Assembly (NCBI GenBank): GCA_024637045.1 | Contig: JAGXFX010000001.1 | Location: 84,545-148,544, forward strand | DNA length: 64,000 nucleotides | Direction of reading: 5' to 3' | Source of the DNA: Soehngenia sp. | Lineage (GTDB): Bacteria; Bacillota; Clostridia; Tissierellales; Tissierellaceae | Part shown: piece by piece, positions 26,702 through 36,800 of the stretch | Numbering within the stretch: position 1 is the stretch's first letter | Layout of the letters: every line of letters begins with the position of its first letter | Notes under the pieces: generated by a model | Databases searched by the model: none | What the model was told of the DNA's origin: nothing | The model's input: only the letters and a program-made list of their open reading frames with translations | Program-made: the position numbers and the translations under genes

Positions 26702-27550
26702 ATGAAAAAAGTAAGCGTATTGGGAAGAGGCACAATGGCATTGGGCATAGTTCAAATATTTGCTCAAAAGGACATTGAAGTGACAATATGGGTAAGATCA
26801 ATTGATTCTGAAAAGCCTAGAGGCAGCGTTGCTCCAATTGAAAAAACATTGGGTAAATTGGTATCAAAGGAAAAAATAACTCAAGAACAGATGGATAAGA
26901 CTCTTGCAAATATAAAGATTACAACTGAATTGAATGATGTTTCAGACAGTGACCTTGTAATTGAAGCAATATCAGAGGATATGAAGGTAAAGAGAGATAC
27001 ATTTGGAAAGCTTGATGAAATCTGTAAGCCGGAAGCAATTCTCGCAACGAACACGTCATCCTTATCTATTACTGAAATCGCTAACTCAACAAAGAGACCA
27101 GACAAGGTTATTGGAATGCATTTCTTTAATCCGGTTCCTCTTATGAAGCTTGTTGAAGTAATCAAGGGACTTGCTACATCTGATGAGACAAAGGACAAGA
27201 TAATTGAGCTATCCAAATCACTGGGGAAAACTCCTGTTGAAGTAGAGGAAGCACCAGGATTTGTAGTAAACAGAATACTTATTCCTATGATAAATGAAGC
27301 AGTTGGTATACTGGCAGATGGAGTTGCAACAGCTGAGGATATCGATGAAGCAATGAAGCTTGGTGCAAACCATCCAATTGGTCCATTGGCTCTTGGAGAT
27401 CTCGTAGGACTGGATGTATGCCTGGCAATAATGGATGTTCTATATGATGAATTCCAGGACTCAAAGTACAGAGCACATCCGCTTCTAAGAAAGATGGTAA
27501 GAGGAAATATACTTGGAAGAAAAACAGGCAAAGGATTCTACGCATATTAA
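26702..27550 (+). CDS. 3-hydroxybutyryl-CoA dehydrogenase, cofactor site altered
   Basis: This 282-residue protein oxidises or reduces the 3-hydroxyacyl-CoA made by the preceding crotonase. The catalytic histidine lies in GMHFFNPVPLMKLVE, with ATNTSS and EAPGFVVNR also conserved. The Rossmann fingerprint is unusual. Residues 8-15 read GRGTMALG, so the third glycine of GxGxxG is Ala13. The end of beta-2 reads IWVRS in place of the usual acidic residue. Both changes favour NADPH over NADH. The pair could run in the reductive, butyrate-forming direction or in oxidation; no thiolase or acyl-CoA dehydrogenase is adjacent. Confidence 0.92.
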   Translation: MKKVSVLGRGTMALGIVQIFAQKDIEVTIWVRSIDSEKPRGSVAPIEKTLGKLVSKEKITQEQMDKTLANIKITTELNDVSDSDLVIEAISEDMKVKRDTFGKLDEICKPEAILATNTSSLSITEIANSTKRPDKVIGMHFFNPVPLMKLVEVIKGLATSDETKDKIIELSKSLGKTPVEVEEAPGFVVNRILIPMINEAVGILADGVATAEDIDEAMKLGANHPIGPLALGDLVGLDVCLAIMDVLYDEFQDSKYRAHPLLRKMVRGNILGRKTGKGFYAY

Positions 27551-27561
27551 AATTTGTATAA

Positions 27562-27591
27562 TTGACAATAACTCTAAGAATATGATATATT
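27562..27591 (+). promoter_or_regulatory. sigma-A promoter of the riboswitch-controlled exchanger gene
   Basis: TTGACA (27562-27567), an 18-bp spacer and TATATT (27586-27591) lie immediately upstream of the aptamer. Confidence 0.65.
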
Positions 27592-27599
27592 AAATCTGC

Positions 27600-27691
27600 T
27601 AGAGGGAGTAACTGCCCATTACGGGAACTTAAGTCACCAATAACGGACCAATGGTCCTGGCTTAAGTGATGTGAAATCGTGTGAGACTCTA
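27600..27691 (+). promoter_or_regulatory. yybP-ykoY (Mn2+) type riboswitch aptamer
   Basis: The outer helix TAGAG/CTCTA (27600-27604 with 27687-27691) closes an element that starts GAGGGAGTAACTGC and ends GTGAGACTCTA. These match the conserved GGGGAGUA and GCAAGACC-like edges of yybP-ykoY RNAs. An internal CTTAAGT...ACTTAAG long-range helix and a GGACCAATGGTCC hairpin are visible. The 3' strand of the outer helix is also the start of the downstream terminator, so ligand binding should prevent termination and switch the exporter on. Confidence 0.75.
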
Positions 27692-27723
27692 CAATTCCTG
27701 AAGGGGAGTTGTAGAGTTTATTT
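27687..27723 (+). terminator. regulated terminator of the Mn2+-type riboswitch
   Basis: CTCTACAA (27687-27694) pairs with TTGTAGAG (27709-27716), extended inside by TTCC/GGGG pairs, then TTTATTT. CTCTA is shared with the aptamer closing helix. Confidence 0.78.
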
Positions 27724-27741
27724 GATTTTAAGGAGATAAAT

Positions 27742-28758
27742 ATGGAAGATCTAATTTTAAGTCTTATTAATCCATTGCCACTAATTTTTCTTTTAGGCAT
27801 TATAGCAATTAGTTTATACACATTAAGTAAAGGTGCAGACCTGCTTATAGATGAAGCAGTCGCTGTGTCGAGTTATCTTAATGTACCAAAAGCAATAATA
27901 GGTGCAACAATAGTATCCTTGGGCACAACATTGCCGGAGCTTTCAGTATCTACTATGGCAGCGATTCAAGGAAGTCCGGATATGGCTCTTGGAAATGCCG
28001 TAGGTTCAATAATTACCAACACAGGGTTGATAATTGGCCTTGCAGCCGTACTTAGACCAATAGATATCGATCCCGATTCAATAAGAATCCAGGGCTGGTT
28101 AAAACTCCTTTCAGCTGGAATGCTAATAGCATTCTCCCTACCTTTTTTATCAGCAGGAAGTGAGGGTACAATATCTCAAACGATGGGATTTTTATTCGTT
28201 GCCATGCTGATTGCCTATCTTTACTGGTCATTTAAAGAGTCCAAAAGGGAGTCTGCATTAAGTGAAAATAAAAATGATGAAGAAGCATCAAAGGCTGAAA
28301 TAACCAAGAGATTTCTATTGATGGGGGTTGGAATGGCAATTGTAATACTTTCATCGCAGGTTCTTATACCCACTGTTGAGGTAACTGCAATAAAATTAGG
28401 AGTCCCCAAGAGTATAATAGCTGCAACACTTGTTGCATTTGGTACCAGCCTTCCTGAGCTTACTACAAGTATAAAAGCTGTATTGAGAGGACATGGAGAC
28501 CTGGCTGTTGGAAACATAATCGGAGCGGATATACTCAACGTATTATTTGTAATTGGAGTATCTGCTGCTGTGACGCCCGAAGGACTTCTTGTACCAGTAT
28601 TGTTTTACAAGATACACTACCCGGCAATGGCAGTAATCCTGCTGACATTCAGATTTGTAACATTAAACAAGGGCAACATAATAAGAAGGAAAGAGGGAGC
28701 AATACTGATGGCCTTATACCTGGTATATCTTGGAATGAATCTTACCAACTTCATATAG
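27742..28758 (+). CDS. CaCA-family cation exchanger (YrbG-like), probable Mn2+/Ca2+ exporter
   Basis: This 338-residue protein has about ten membrane helices in two inverted halves. Each half carries an alpha-repeat motif, VSLGTTLPELSVS near residue 59 and VAFGTSLPELTTS near residue 235. It is a sodium or proton/calcium antiporter homologue. A yybP-ykoY-type leader directly upstream suggests that manganese is a physiological substrate or signal; other CaCA genes occur behind this riboswitch class. A KESKRESALSENKND loop separates the halves. Confidence 0.88.
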   Translation: MEDLILSLINPLPLIFLLGIIAISLYTLSKGADLLIDEAVAVSSYLNVPKAIIGATIVSLGTTLPELSVSTMAAIQGSPDMALGNAVGSIITNTGLIIGLAAVLRPIDIDPDSIRIQGWLKLLSAGMLIAFSLPFLSAGSEGTISQTMGFLFVAMLIAYLYWSFKESKRESALSENKNDEEASKAEITKRFLLMGVGMAIVILSSQVLIPTVEVTAIKLGVPKSIIAATLVAFGTSLPELTTSIKAVLRGHGDLAVGNIIGADILNVLFVIGVSAAVTPEGLLVPVLFYKIHYPAMAVILLTFRFVTLNKGNIIRRKEGAILMALYLVYLGMNLTNFI

Positions 28759-28768
28759 ACAAAAAGTA

Positions 28769-28809
28769 AAAAAGGGTCGTATCACAGTGTGTGTGATACG
28801 ACCCTTTTT
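28769..28809. terminator. bidirectional terminator between the exchanger and murC
   Basis: AAAAAGGGTCGTATCACA pairs perfectly with its complement across loop GTGTG. A-rich and T-rich flanks allow it to end both the plus-strand exchanger gene and the minus-strand murC. Confidence 0.88.
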
Positions 28810-28815
28810 AATATT

Positions 28816-30216
28816 CTAGATTACTTTGTTTAAACTCTTGCTCAGCAGATTATCTCCAATTTTAAAGACATTGCCTGCACCCATTGTAACAACAACATCA
28901 CTGTCCGAGGTTTCTCTAAGTATAAATGATTCAATCTCATCAAAGGATCCAAAATATGTGGCATCAGAACCCTTGTCCTTGATTCTGTTTGCCAGATCTC
29001 TTGAGTGTATTTCACCAAGGTCCTTTTCACGTGCTGCATATATATCCGCAATAATGACTTTGTCAGCATCTTTGAATGACTCTGAAAAGCTGTCTAAAAG
29101 AATCTTTGTTCTTGTAAATGTGTGAGGCTGAAAAACACAGAAGATCCTCCTTTTGGTTGATTGTCTCAATGCACTGAGGCTTGCCTTTATTTCTGTAGGA
29201 TGGTGTGCATAGTCATCGATAATTTCAATATCACCTAGGAAGCCCTTATGCTCCAATCTTCGATGTACTCCTTTGTAACAAGATATTTTATCTGATATCA
29301 CGTCCATATCCAAACCAATGATACTAGTGGCTATAATTGCAGCAAGAGAATTGTAAATATTATGAGTTCCCATAACGCTTAGCTTAATGGTGATTGACTT
29401 GACTCCATTGATAAACAAATCATAAACAGGATAACCCCTATCGTTAAATCTTATATTTCTAGCTTCGTAATCAGATGGCACCTCAATGCCAAAGGTTATA
29501 ATTTTGGATTTCACTTCAGGAATCAATTTTCTGATGTGTTCATCATCATTATTCAAGATTGAATAGTCATCTTTACCAACATTCAAAAGATACCCTTTGA
29601 ATGTATCCGTTATATGGTCCATGCTTTTAAAGAAATCAAGATGGTCTTCATCAATATTAAGTACAACTGCAATTGACGGAAAATATTTAAGAATATTAGC
29701 CTTGTATTCGCAAGCCTCAGTAAGCAAATAATTATCTGAGCCTAGTCTCACATTTCCGCCAATATCATCAAGCTCTCCGCCTAGTAATATGGTTGGGTTT
29801 ATTTCCGGGTTATTAATAATAGTTGCGATCATACTGGTGGTAGTGGTTTTACCATGAGTTCCGGAAACAGCAATCGAGTTTTTGAAATTTCTCATTACAG
29901 CTCCAAGAAAAGCTGCTCTGTCAATTACAGGAGCTGGTGATTCAATTGCCGCAAGGAGCTCCTCATTGTCAGGAGATATTGCATCTGTGTATATAACAAG
30001 ATCTGCATCTCCAATATTTTCCCTATTGTGACCGATAAATATTTTTGCTCCCAACGTTCTTAGATGTTCAACTATCTGGCTATCTGTATTGTCCGTTCCT
30101 GAAACATAGACTCCTTTTTGTATAAGGATTTCAGCAAGACCACTCATACTTATTCCACCGATTCCGATAAAGTGCACTCTACGAAACTCGGGATTGCTTA
30201 AATTTATATCAAACAT
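28816..30216 (-). CDS. murC: UDP-N-acetylmuramate--L-alanine ligase
   Basis: This 466-residue enzyme adds L-alanine to UDP-MurNAc in peptidoglycan synthesis. The N-terminal nucleotide-binding segment HFIGIGGISMSGLAE, the ATP motif SGTHGKTTTTSM and the late DDYAHHPTEI are diagnostic. AGGAGG precedes the start. It is transcribed away from spoVG and is not next to other mur genes here. Confidence 0.96.
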   Translation of the reverse strand: MFDINLSNPEFRRVHFIGIGGISMSGLAEILIQKGVYVSGTDNTDSQIVEHLRTLGAKIFIGHNRENIGDADLVIYTDAISPDNEELLAAIESPAPVIDRAAFLGAVMRNFKNSIAVSGTHGKTTTTSMIATIINNPEINPTILLGGELDDIGGNVRLGSDNYLLTEACEYKANILKYFPSIAVVLNIDEDHLDFFKSMDHITDTFKGYLLNVGKDDYSILNNDDEHIRKLIPEVKSKIITFGIEVPSDYEARNIRFNDRGYPVYDLFINGVKSITIKLSVMGTHNIYNSLAAIIATSIIGLDMDVISDKISCYKGVHRRLEHKGFLGDIEIIDDYAHHPTEIKASLSALRQSTKRRIFCVFQPHTFTRTKILLDSFSESFKDADKVIIADIYAAREKDLGEIHSRDLANRIKDKGSDATYFGSFDEIESFILRETSDSDVVVTMGAGNVFKIGDNLLSKSLNKVI

Positions 30217-30371
30217 TTAATTTCCTCCTGATTTAATCAAATTACATTCCATTACTATAAAGCTACCCAAAACAATAATTACTCAGGCATACATTCAATG
30301 ATTATATCATAACAAAAATAATAATAAAGAACAAACTTGATAAAAAATATTTATAATTTTCAAAAAAAAGA

Positions 30372-30398
30372 AGGAATCTGTCAAAAAATGTAGAATAA
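30372..30398 (+). promoter_or_regulatory. sigma-H-like promoter of spoVG
   Basis: GAAGGAATC near 30370-30378 and GTAGAATAA at 30390-30398 fit the sigma-H consensus RnAGGAwWW-N11-RnnGAATww, with one mismatch in the -35. It lies 45 bp before the spoVG start. spoVG is a classic sigma-H gene in Bacillus. Confidence 0.6.
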
Positions 30399-30442
30399 TA
30401 ATAGTAATATGCAAAAGAACCGTCGAGGAAGGTGGTGAGACA

Positions 30443-30706
30443 ATGAAGATTACAGACGTAAGGGTTAGGAAGGTTACAGAAGAAGGCAAAATGAAGGCAA
30501 TAGTATCAGTTACGTTCGATGAAGAATTTGTTGTACATGATATCAAGGTAATTGAAGGACAGAACGGATTGTTTATTGCTATGCCAAGTAGAAAAATGGC
30601 AGATGGTGAATTCAGGGACATCGCTCACCCGATTAATGCCACCACTAGGCAAAAAATTCAAGAGGCAGTTTTTGAAGAGTATAAAAAAGCTTTGACACCA
30701 GAGTAG
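30443..30706 (+). CDS. spoVG: SpoVG regulatory RNA/DNA-binding protein
   Basis: This 87-residue protein is nearly all SpoVG domain, starting [11 protein letters not shown] and containing FIAMPSRKM. SpoVG affects septation and gene expression and binds nucleic acids. Its ribosome binding site is AAGGTGGTGA. It heads the conserved spoVG-glmU-prs block. The sigma-H-like promoter upstream suggests stationary-phase or sporulation control. Confidence 0.95.
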   Translation: MKITDVRVRKVTEEGKMKAIVSVTFDEEFVVHDIKVIEGQNGLFIAMPSRKMADGEFRDIAHPINATTRQKIQEAVFEEYKKALTPE

Positions 30707-30707
30707 A

Positions 30708-30730
30708 AGGGCCTATGGGCTCTTTTATTC
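30708..30730 (+). terminator. weak terminator after spoVG
   Basis: AGGGCC-TATG-GGCTCT (30708-30723) is followed by TTTATTCT. The stem has one G-U pair and is short, so it may only attenuate. Confidence 0.5.
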
Positions 30731-30839
30731 TCTTTAGAAGCTTCATTTTTTTTGTTTAATTATCAATTTGGTGTGGACTTATAAAATAAATGAGTTAAAA
30801 TAATATGGAGGGAATAACAAAAAGAGGTGTGTTTATAAA

Positions 30840-32225
30840 ATGAATATTGGAATAATACTGGCAGCCGGAGAAGGAACCAGAATGAAGTCCCGACACCCCA
30901 AGGTGTTGCACAAGATTTCAGGTAGACCTCTCCTAACCTATGTACTTGATGCGGCACAGAATGCAGATATAAGCAGAAATGTCGTAATTGTAGGCCATGG
31001 TAAAGAAGAGGTTATGGAAAACATATCCGGTGAGAACATTATTTATGAAGAACAGCCTGTACACCAGGGAGCACCATATGGTACAGGCTATGCGGTCATG
31101 CAGGGAATTAATCATGTGGCAGATGAAGACAATGTAGTTGTCTTGTGTGGAGATACCCCCTTGATTACTTCAACTACCTTGACAGAATTGATGGACTACC
31201 ACGGATCTCAAAAGAATAATGCTACGGTTCTTACAACAGAGCTTGCTGATCCAACAGGATACGGAAGAATTGTAAGAAAAGATGATGGCAGCTTGGAAGG
31301 AATAGTTGAGCACAAGGATGCTACTCCAGCACAGATGAGAATCAAGGAAATCAATTCAGGAATCTATTGTTTTAGTGGCAAAGAGCTAAAATTAGGATTA
31401 GAGGGAATTGATAACGACAACAGTCAAAACGAATTTTACCTTACCGATGTTATTAGTGTTCTAGTCCAGGGGGGCTATAGAGTAAGAGCTTTCCTGATTG
31501 AAGATTCAGCTCAGATACACGGCATCAACTCGAGGGTGCAACTTGCTCAGGCTGATGATATAATAAGAGAGAGGATTAATACCAGACATATGGAAAGCGG
31601 TGTAACCTTGATAAATCCCAAAGATACTTACATTGAACCAACAGTCAGTATCGGAAGGGATACAATAGTGTATCCAGGAGCAGTACTAGAAGGTGAAACT
31701 GTAATTGGTGAGGATTGTATTATCAGAGGTACAACTAGAATCGTTGATAGTGTCATTGGCAATGGAGTAAGCATAGAGTCAACATTGATTGAAAAGAGCA
31801 AAGTTGACGATGGTTGTAAAATAGGTCCCTATGCGCACCTTAGACCAGATTCTGATTTAGGGAAAAATGTCAAGATTGGAAACTTTGTTGAGATCAAAAA
31901 AGCCACTCTTGGAGACAATTCCAAGGCAAGTCATCTATCCTATGTTGGAGATGCACAAGTAGGTTCAGGAGTCAATATAGGATGTGGTGTTGTATTTGTA
32001 AATTACGACGGTGAAAAAAAATACAAATCAATCATAGGAGACAATGCCTTTATTGGAAGCAATTCAAATCTAGTCGCACCTGTTAAGGTGGAGGCCTGGG
32101 GTTATGTAGCAGCAGGTTCGACAATAACGGAAAATGTCGGAGAAGGAGAGCTTTCAATAGCCCGAGCCAGACAAGTTAACAAGCCGGGATGGGTAGAGAA
32201 GAAGGGACTAAAAAAACACAAATAA
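30840..32225 (+). CDS. glmU: bifunctional GlmU (GlcNAc-1-P uridyltransferase / glucosamine-1-P acetyltransferase)
   Basis: This 461-residue enzyme makes UDP-GlcNAc for cell-wall synthesis. The N-terminal pyrophosphorylase carries LAAGEGTRMKS and the C-terminal half is a left-handed beta helix of hexapeptide repeats with GPYAHLRP and SHLSYVGDA. It starts at 30840 and is followed after 16 bp by prs. Confidence 0.97.
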   Translation: MNIGIILAAGEGTRMKSRHPKVLHKISGRPLLTYVLDAAQNADISRNVVIVGHGKEEVMENISGENIIYEEQPVHQGAPYGTGYAVMQGINHVADEDNVVVLCGDTPLITSTTLTELMDYHGSQKNNATVLTTELADPTGYGRIVRKDDGSLEGIVEHKDATPAQMRIKEINSGIYCFSGKELKLGLEGIDNDNSQNEFYLTDVISVLVQGGYRVRAFLIEDSAQIHGINSRVQLAQADDIIRERINTRHMESGVTLINPKDTYIEPTVSIGRDTIVYPGAVLEGETVIGEDCIIRGTTRIVDSVIGNGVSIESTLIEKSKVDDGCKIGPYAHLRPDSDLGKNVKIGNFVEIKKATLGDNSKASHLSYVGDAQVGSGVNIGCGVVFVNYDGEKKYKSIIGDNAFIGSNSNLVAPVKVEAWGYVAAGSTITENVGEGELSIARARQVNKPGWVEKKGLKKHK

Positions 32226-32241
32226 CTAGGAGGATGTAGAG

Positions 32242-33189
32242 ATGAACCTTTGTTTAGGTGGAATCAAGATTTTCACCGGAAACGCAAATAGAGAGCTGGT
32301 AAAAAACATTTGCCAGGAGCTGGGTAATACCCTGGGTGCATGCGATGTAACCCACTTTAGTGACGGTGAGATAAACGTAAATATCGGGGAAACTGTTAGA
32401 GGCTGCGATGTATTTATTATACAGTCGACAAACACACCTGTTAATGACAATCTTATGGAGCTTCTTATTCTTATAGATGCAGTAAAAAGAGCTTCAGCAG
32501 GAAGAATAAATGCTGTAATACCATACTATGGCTATGCGAGACAAGACAGAAAAACCAAGGCGAGAGAACCAATTACGGCAAAACTCGTTGCTAATCTGCT
32601 GACCACAGCAGGAGCTGACAGAGTAGTGGGTATGGATTTACACGCAGGACAGATTCAGGGATATTTTGATATTCCAGTAGACCACCTTTCGGCGGTTCCA
32701 ATTCTTGCAGAATACTTCAAGGATATTGTGGATGAGGATACTGTAATAGTATCTCCTGACCTTGGAGGAGTAACAAGAGCGAGAACTTTTGCCAATATAC
32801 TTGATCTTCCCATAGCAATAATTGAGAAGAGAAGACCAAAGGCAAATGTCTCTGAAGTAATGAATGTAATAGGTGACATCGAAGGTAAGAATGTAATACT
32901 TGTTGATGATATTATTGATACAGCCGGTACGATAGTAAAGGCTGCCAGTGTTTTGAAGAGCTTTGGAGCTAAAAAGGTCTATGGTTGTGCGACTCACGGT
33001 GTACTTTCAGGACCAGCATTGGACAGAATACAAAATTCAGAGCTTGAAAAGTTTGTAATATCAGATACAATTCCATTGTCAGAAATGGCAAGGGTCGACA
33101 AGATTGAAGTTGTAAGCGTTGCACCGATTTTTGCTGAAGCAATAAGAAGAATCAACAGCAACGAATCAATCAGCGTTATTTTCGAATAG
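32242..33189 (+). CDS. prs: ribose-phosphate pyrophosphokinase
   Basis: This 315-residue enzyme makes PRPP from ribose-5-phosphate and ATP for nucleotide synthesis. The flexible-loop motif [14 protein letters not shown] and the PRPP-binding motif [10 protein letters not shown] are clear. AGGAGGATGTAG precedes the ATG. Confidence 0.97.
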   Translation: MNLCLGGIKIFTGNANRELVKNICQELGNTLGACDVTHFSDGEINVNIGETVRGCDVFIIQSTNTPVNDNLMELLILIDAVKRASAGRINAVIPYYGYARQDRKTKAREPITAKLVANLLTTAGADRVVGMDLHAGQIQGYFDIPVDHLSAVPILAEYFKDIVDEDTVIVSPDLGGVTRARTFANILDLPIAIIEKRRPKANVSEVMNVIGDIEGKNVILVDDIIDTAGTIVKAASVLKSFGAKKVYGCATHGVLSGPALDRIQNSELEKFVISDTIPLSEMARVDKIEVVSVAPIFAEAIRRINSNESISVIFE

Positions 33190-33212
33190 TCACATGGCAG
33201 GGAGTGGATTAT

Positions 33213-33791
33213 GTGATTGTAATAGCAGGATTGGGAAACCCGGGGAGTAAGTACTCCGAAACAAGACACAATGTTGGCTTTGATGTAGTTGACAGATTGG
33301 CACAGTCCAATGACATTAAAGTCAATAAATTAAAATTCAAGGCTTTGATTGGTGAGGGCTTTATTGGTACTGAAAAAGTACTTTTGGTAAAGCCGAGCAC
33401 ATATATGAACAACAGCGGCCACTCCATAAGAGAGATTATGGAATTCTATAAGCTGCCACCCGAAAATCTTCTTGTGGTAGTCGATGACATAGACATAGAA
33501 TTTGCAACCATAAGGCTTAAGAAAAAGGGAAGTGCAGGCTCCCACAACGGTCTGAAGTCAATTATTTATCAGATACAGGTAGATGATTTTCCAAGAATCA
33601 AGGTGGGAATTGGCAAAAAGCCTCCTTACTACGACCTGGCTGACTTTGTTCTCAGTAAGTTCAGTCTTGATGAACGAAAGCTGGTTGACCAGGCAATTAA
33701 AAAAGCATCAGCTGCAGCAGAGGAATTTGTAAAAAGTGGCATAGACAAAGCCATGAATGAATTTAATATTAGAAACACAGCCCAGGACTAA
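33213..33791 (+). CDS. pth: peptidyl-tRNA hydrolase
   Basis: This 192-residue enzyme recycles peptidyl-tRNA. The N-terminus IVIAGLGNPGSKYSETRHNVGF contains the catalytic His in TRHN, and KPSTYMNNSG and DDIDIEF are conserved. GTG 33213 is chosen from family alignment and the GGCAGGGAG ribosome binding site eight bases upstream; an in-frame GTG at 33204 overlaps that site. Confidence 0.95.
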   Translation: MIVIAGLGNPGSKYSETRHNVGFDVVDRLAQSNDIKVNKLKFKALIGEGFIGTEKVLLVKPSTYMNNSGHSIREIMEFYKLPPENLLVVVDDIDIEFATIRLKKKGSAGSHNGLKSIIYQIQVDDFPRIKVGIGKKPPYYDLADFVLSKFSLDERKLVDQAIKKASAAAEEFVKSGIDKAMNEFNIRNTAQD

Positions 33792-33822
33792 AACCTGGGC
33801 TTAAACCTTTGGGAGGATTAAA

Positions 33823-36800
33823 ATGAAGGATTTTCTTATTGATCCACTGCTAAATCTAAAACCATATAAAAAATTACTCCAGGATATTGAAAATGGAACA
33901 TCCCCACTCTCTACCCATGGTCTTATGGAAGAGAATCTGGGGCACTTTCTGTGTGGATTAAAAAGTCATACAGATAGGCAAATCCTTCTATTGACCCATA
34001 ATGAGACAAAAGCCAGACAAATTTTTGAGGATATAAGGACAATCCTTCCTGAGCAGAAGGTTAGACTATATCCTGCAAAGGACACAATACTTTACGATGT
34101 GGATGCTTTCAGTTCTGAAAGGACACACCAGCGCCTTGAAGTGTTATCATGTCTTATTGAAAATAAAAGCATGCTTGTAATTGCGTCAATAGAATCTTTG
34201 TCAGATCACATAATAAGTAGGGATTCCTTCCAGAGTTTCAGCTTAAACATCAAATTGGGGAAAGAAGCGAGTCTAGTGGAACTAACATCAGGACTGGTAA
34301 GCGCAGGTTATGAAAGAGTTAGCCTTGTGGAACAAACTGGTCAATTTAGCATACGTGGGGGAATTCTAGATGTATTTCCACCCAATGTAGAGTATCCTGT
34401 GAGAATTGAATTCTTTGACACCGAAGTTGACTCAATCAGAACCTTTGATTGGAGGGACCAAAGGTCTGTGGATGTAATCGATGAAGTTGACATCTTTCCG
34501 GTATCAGAGGTTATTATTCCAGCAGCTGAAAGAATCGAAATTGCAGGAAGGCTGATAAAAGAACTGGAAGAATTTAAATCAAAAACAGATGCAGGTGAAA
34601 CAAGAGATAAAGCAAGTGATAAATTCGGGAAATATATTGATGCCTTGGAAGAAGGATCACACATTACAAACAAGGATTTATTGATACCATACCTTCCAAA
34701 AAGACTTATGGGCACTTTAATTGACTTTTTTCAAGAGTCTTCTTTAATAATGCTTGATGAACCAAAAAGAATAAGAGAAAAGTACGAAGGTGTAACCGAA
34801 GAATTTCATGGAAGAACGATTGACCTTTTGCAGGTGGGTGAAGTTCTGAAATCACATCTTGAACTAAAATATGATTATGAAGATCTAATATCTGAGATTA
34901 AAAATAGAACAGTTGTTACAAGCGCATCGTTTTTGAAGCAGGACCACGACTTTTCGCCTAAGGCAATAGTTCGTTTTACAATGAGGACAATTCCTGTGTA
35001 TCATGGAAAGCTGGATCTTCTTAAAGAAGATCTGGACAGATACTTGTATAAAGGATACAAGATAATTGTAATGGCAGGGACTCCGGATAGAGGAAAGAGA
35101 CTAAAGGAGACACTGATGGATATCGGGATCGTCTCTGATTTTTATGGTTCAAGGGAAAAAACAATCCAAAGTGGCCAGGTTTTCATTGCAGAAGGTTCCT
35201 TAAAGGCAGGATTTGAGTACGAAGAGATGAAGCTTGCAGTAATAACTGACAAGGAAATCTACGGTGCAGGCAAGAAAAAGACCAGGAAGAAGTCCAAGAG
35301 ACTAAAGGACAGTGGAGAAAAACTGCAATTCTCAGATCTTAATGAAAGTGACTATATAGTACATGAGAACTATGGTATTGGACAGTATCTGGGTGTATCA
35401 CAGCTTGCGGTACAGGGTGTAAAAAAAGATTATCTTATGATTCAATATAAAGGTAAGGACAGACTCTACCTTCCAATAGAACAAATGACCATGATACAAA
35501 AATACATTGGATCAGATTCGATCAAGCCAAAAGTTAACAAACTGAGTGGTTCAGAGTGGTCCAAGACAAAGACCAGGACGAAGAAGGCAATTGAAGAAAT
35601 GGCAATAGATCTTCTCCAGCTTTACGCAAAACGAGAGAAAGTAGAAGGATATCAATTTTCAACTGATACAACATGGCAAAGAGAGTTCGAGGATTTCTTC
35701 CCGTATGAAGAAACTCATGGACAGCAAACATCAATCCAGGATATCAAGGAAGACATGGAAACGAAGAAACCAATGGACAGGCTACTTTGTGGTGATGTGG
35801 GATATGGAAAGACAGAGGTTGCTTTAAGAGCAGCTTTCAAGGCGGTCATGGATAGCAAGCAGGTTGCGATTCTTGTACCAACAACCATACTTGCCCAGCA
35901 GCATTACAATACCATCGTCGAAAGACTTGGTAACTTTCCTGTAACAGTAGCAATGCTTAGCAGATTCAGAACCAGGAAGGAACAGCAGGCTTCAATTGAA
36001 ATGCTTAGAAAAGGCATGATGGATATAGTAGTTGGAACACACAGACTTCTTTCAAAGGATGTGGTCTTTAAAGATCTTGGATTGCTAATAGTAGATGAAG
36101 AACAGAGATTTGGAGTCAAGCACAAGGAAAAGCTGAAGAAACTAAAGGAAAATGTTGATGTCCTTACCTTGACGGCAACACCCATTCCGAGAACTCTTCA
36201 TATGTCGCTTGTTGGCATAAGAGATATGTCTGTAATTGAGGAGCCACCAGAGGAAAGATATCCAATACAGACATATGTGACAGAGTACAACAAGACTCTG
36301 ATCAAGGATGCCATTCAACGGGAGATTTCAAGAGGTGGTCAGGTTTATTATGTATACAACAGGGTGGAGACTATTGATAAAGTAACAATGGAGCTTAGAG
36401 AACTAGTTCCGGAAGCGGAATTTGCAATTGCCCACGGTCAAATGGCAGAACGTGAGTTGGAGCAGGTGATGATGGACTTTATGAACAAGGAAACCAACGT
36501 GCTGGTTTGTACTACTATAATTGAAACCGGACTGGATATACCAAATGTGAATACAATAATCATTCATGACGCAGATAAATTCGGATTGTCCCAGCTCTAT
36601 CAGTTAAGGGGAAGGGTAGGAAGATCAAACAGACTTGCATTTTCATATTTTTTATATCAAAAGGACAAGGTGCTTTCAGAGGTTGCCGAAAAAAGATTAA
36701 GAGCAATAAAAGAGTTTACTGAATTCGGTTCAGGATTTAAAATCGCCATGAGAGATCTTGAAATAAGAGGTGCAGGAAACCTACTTGGGGTTGAACAGCA

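Noticed and set aside
26881..27531. 216-codon frame antisense to the 3-hydroxyacyl-CoA dehydrogenase
   Set aside because: It mirrors the codon structure of the plus-strand gene and has low-complexity Ser/Ile/Thr content; it is a shadow frame.
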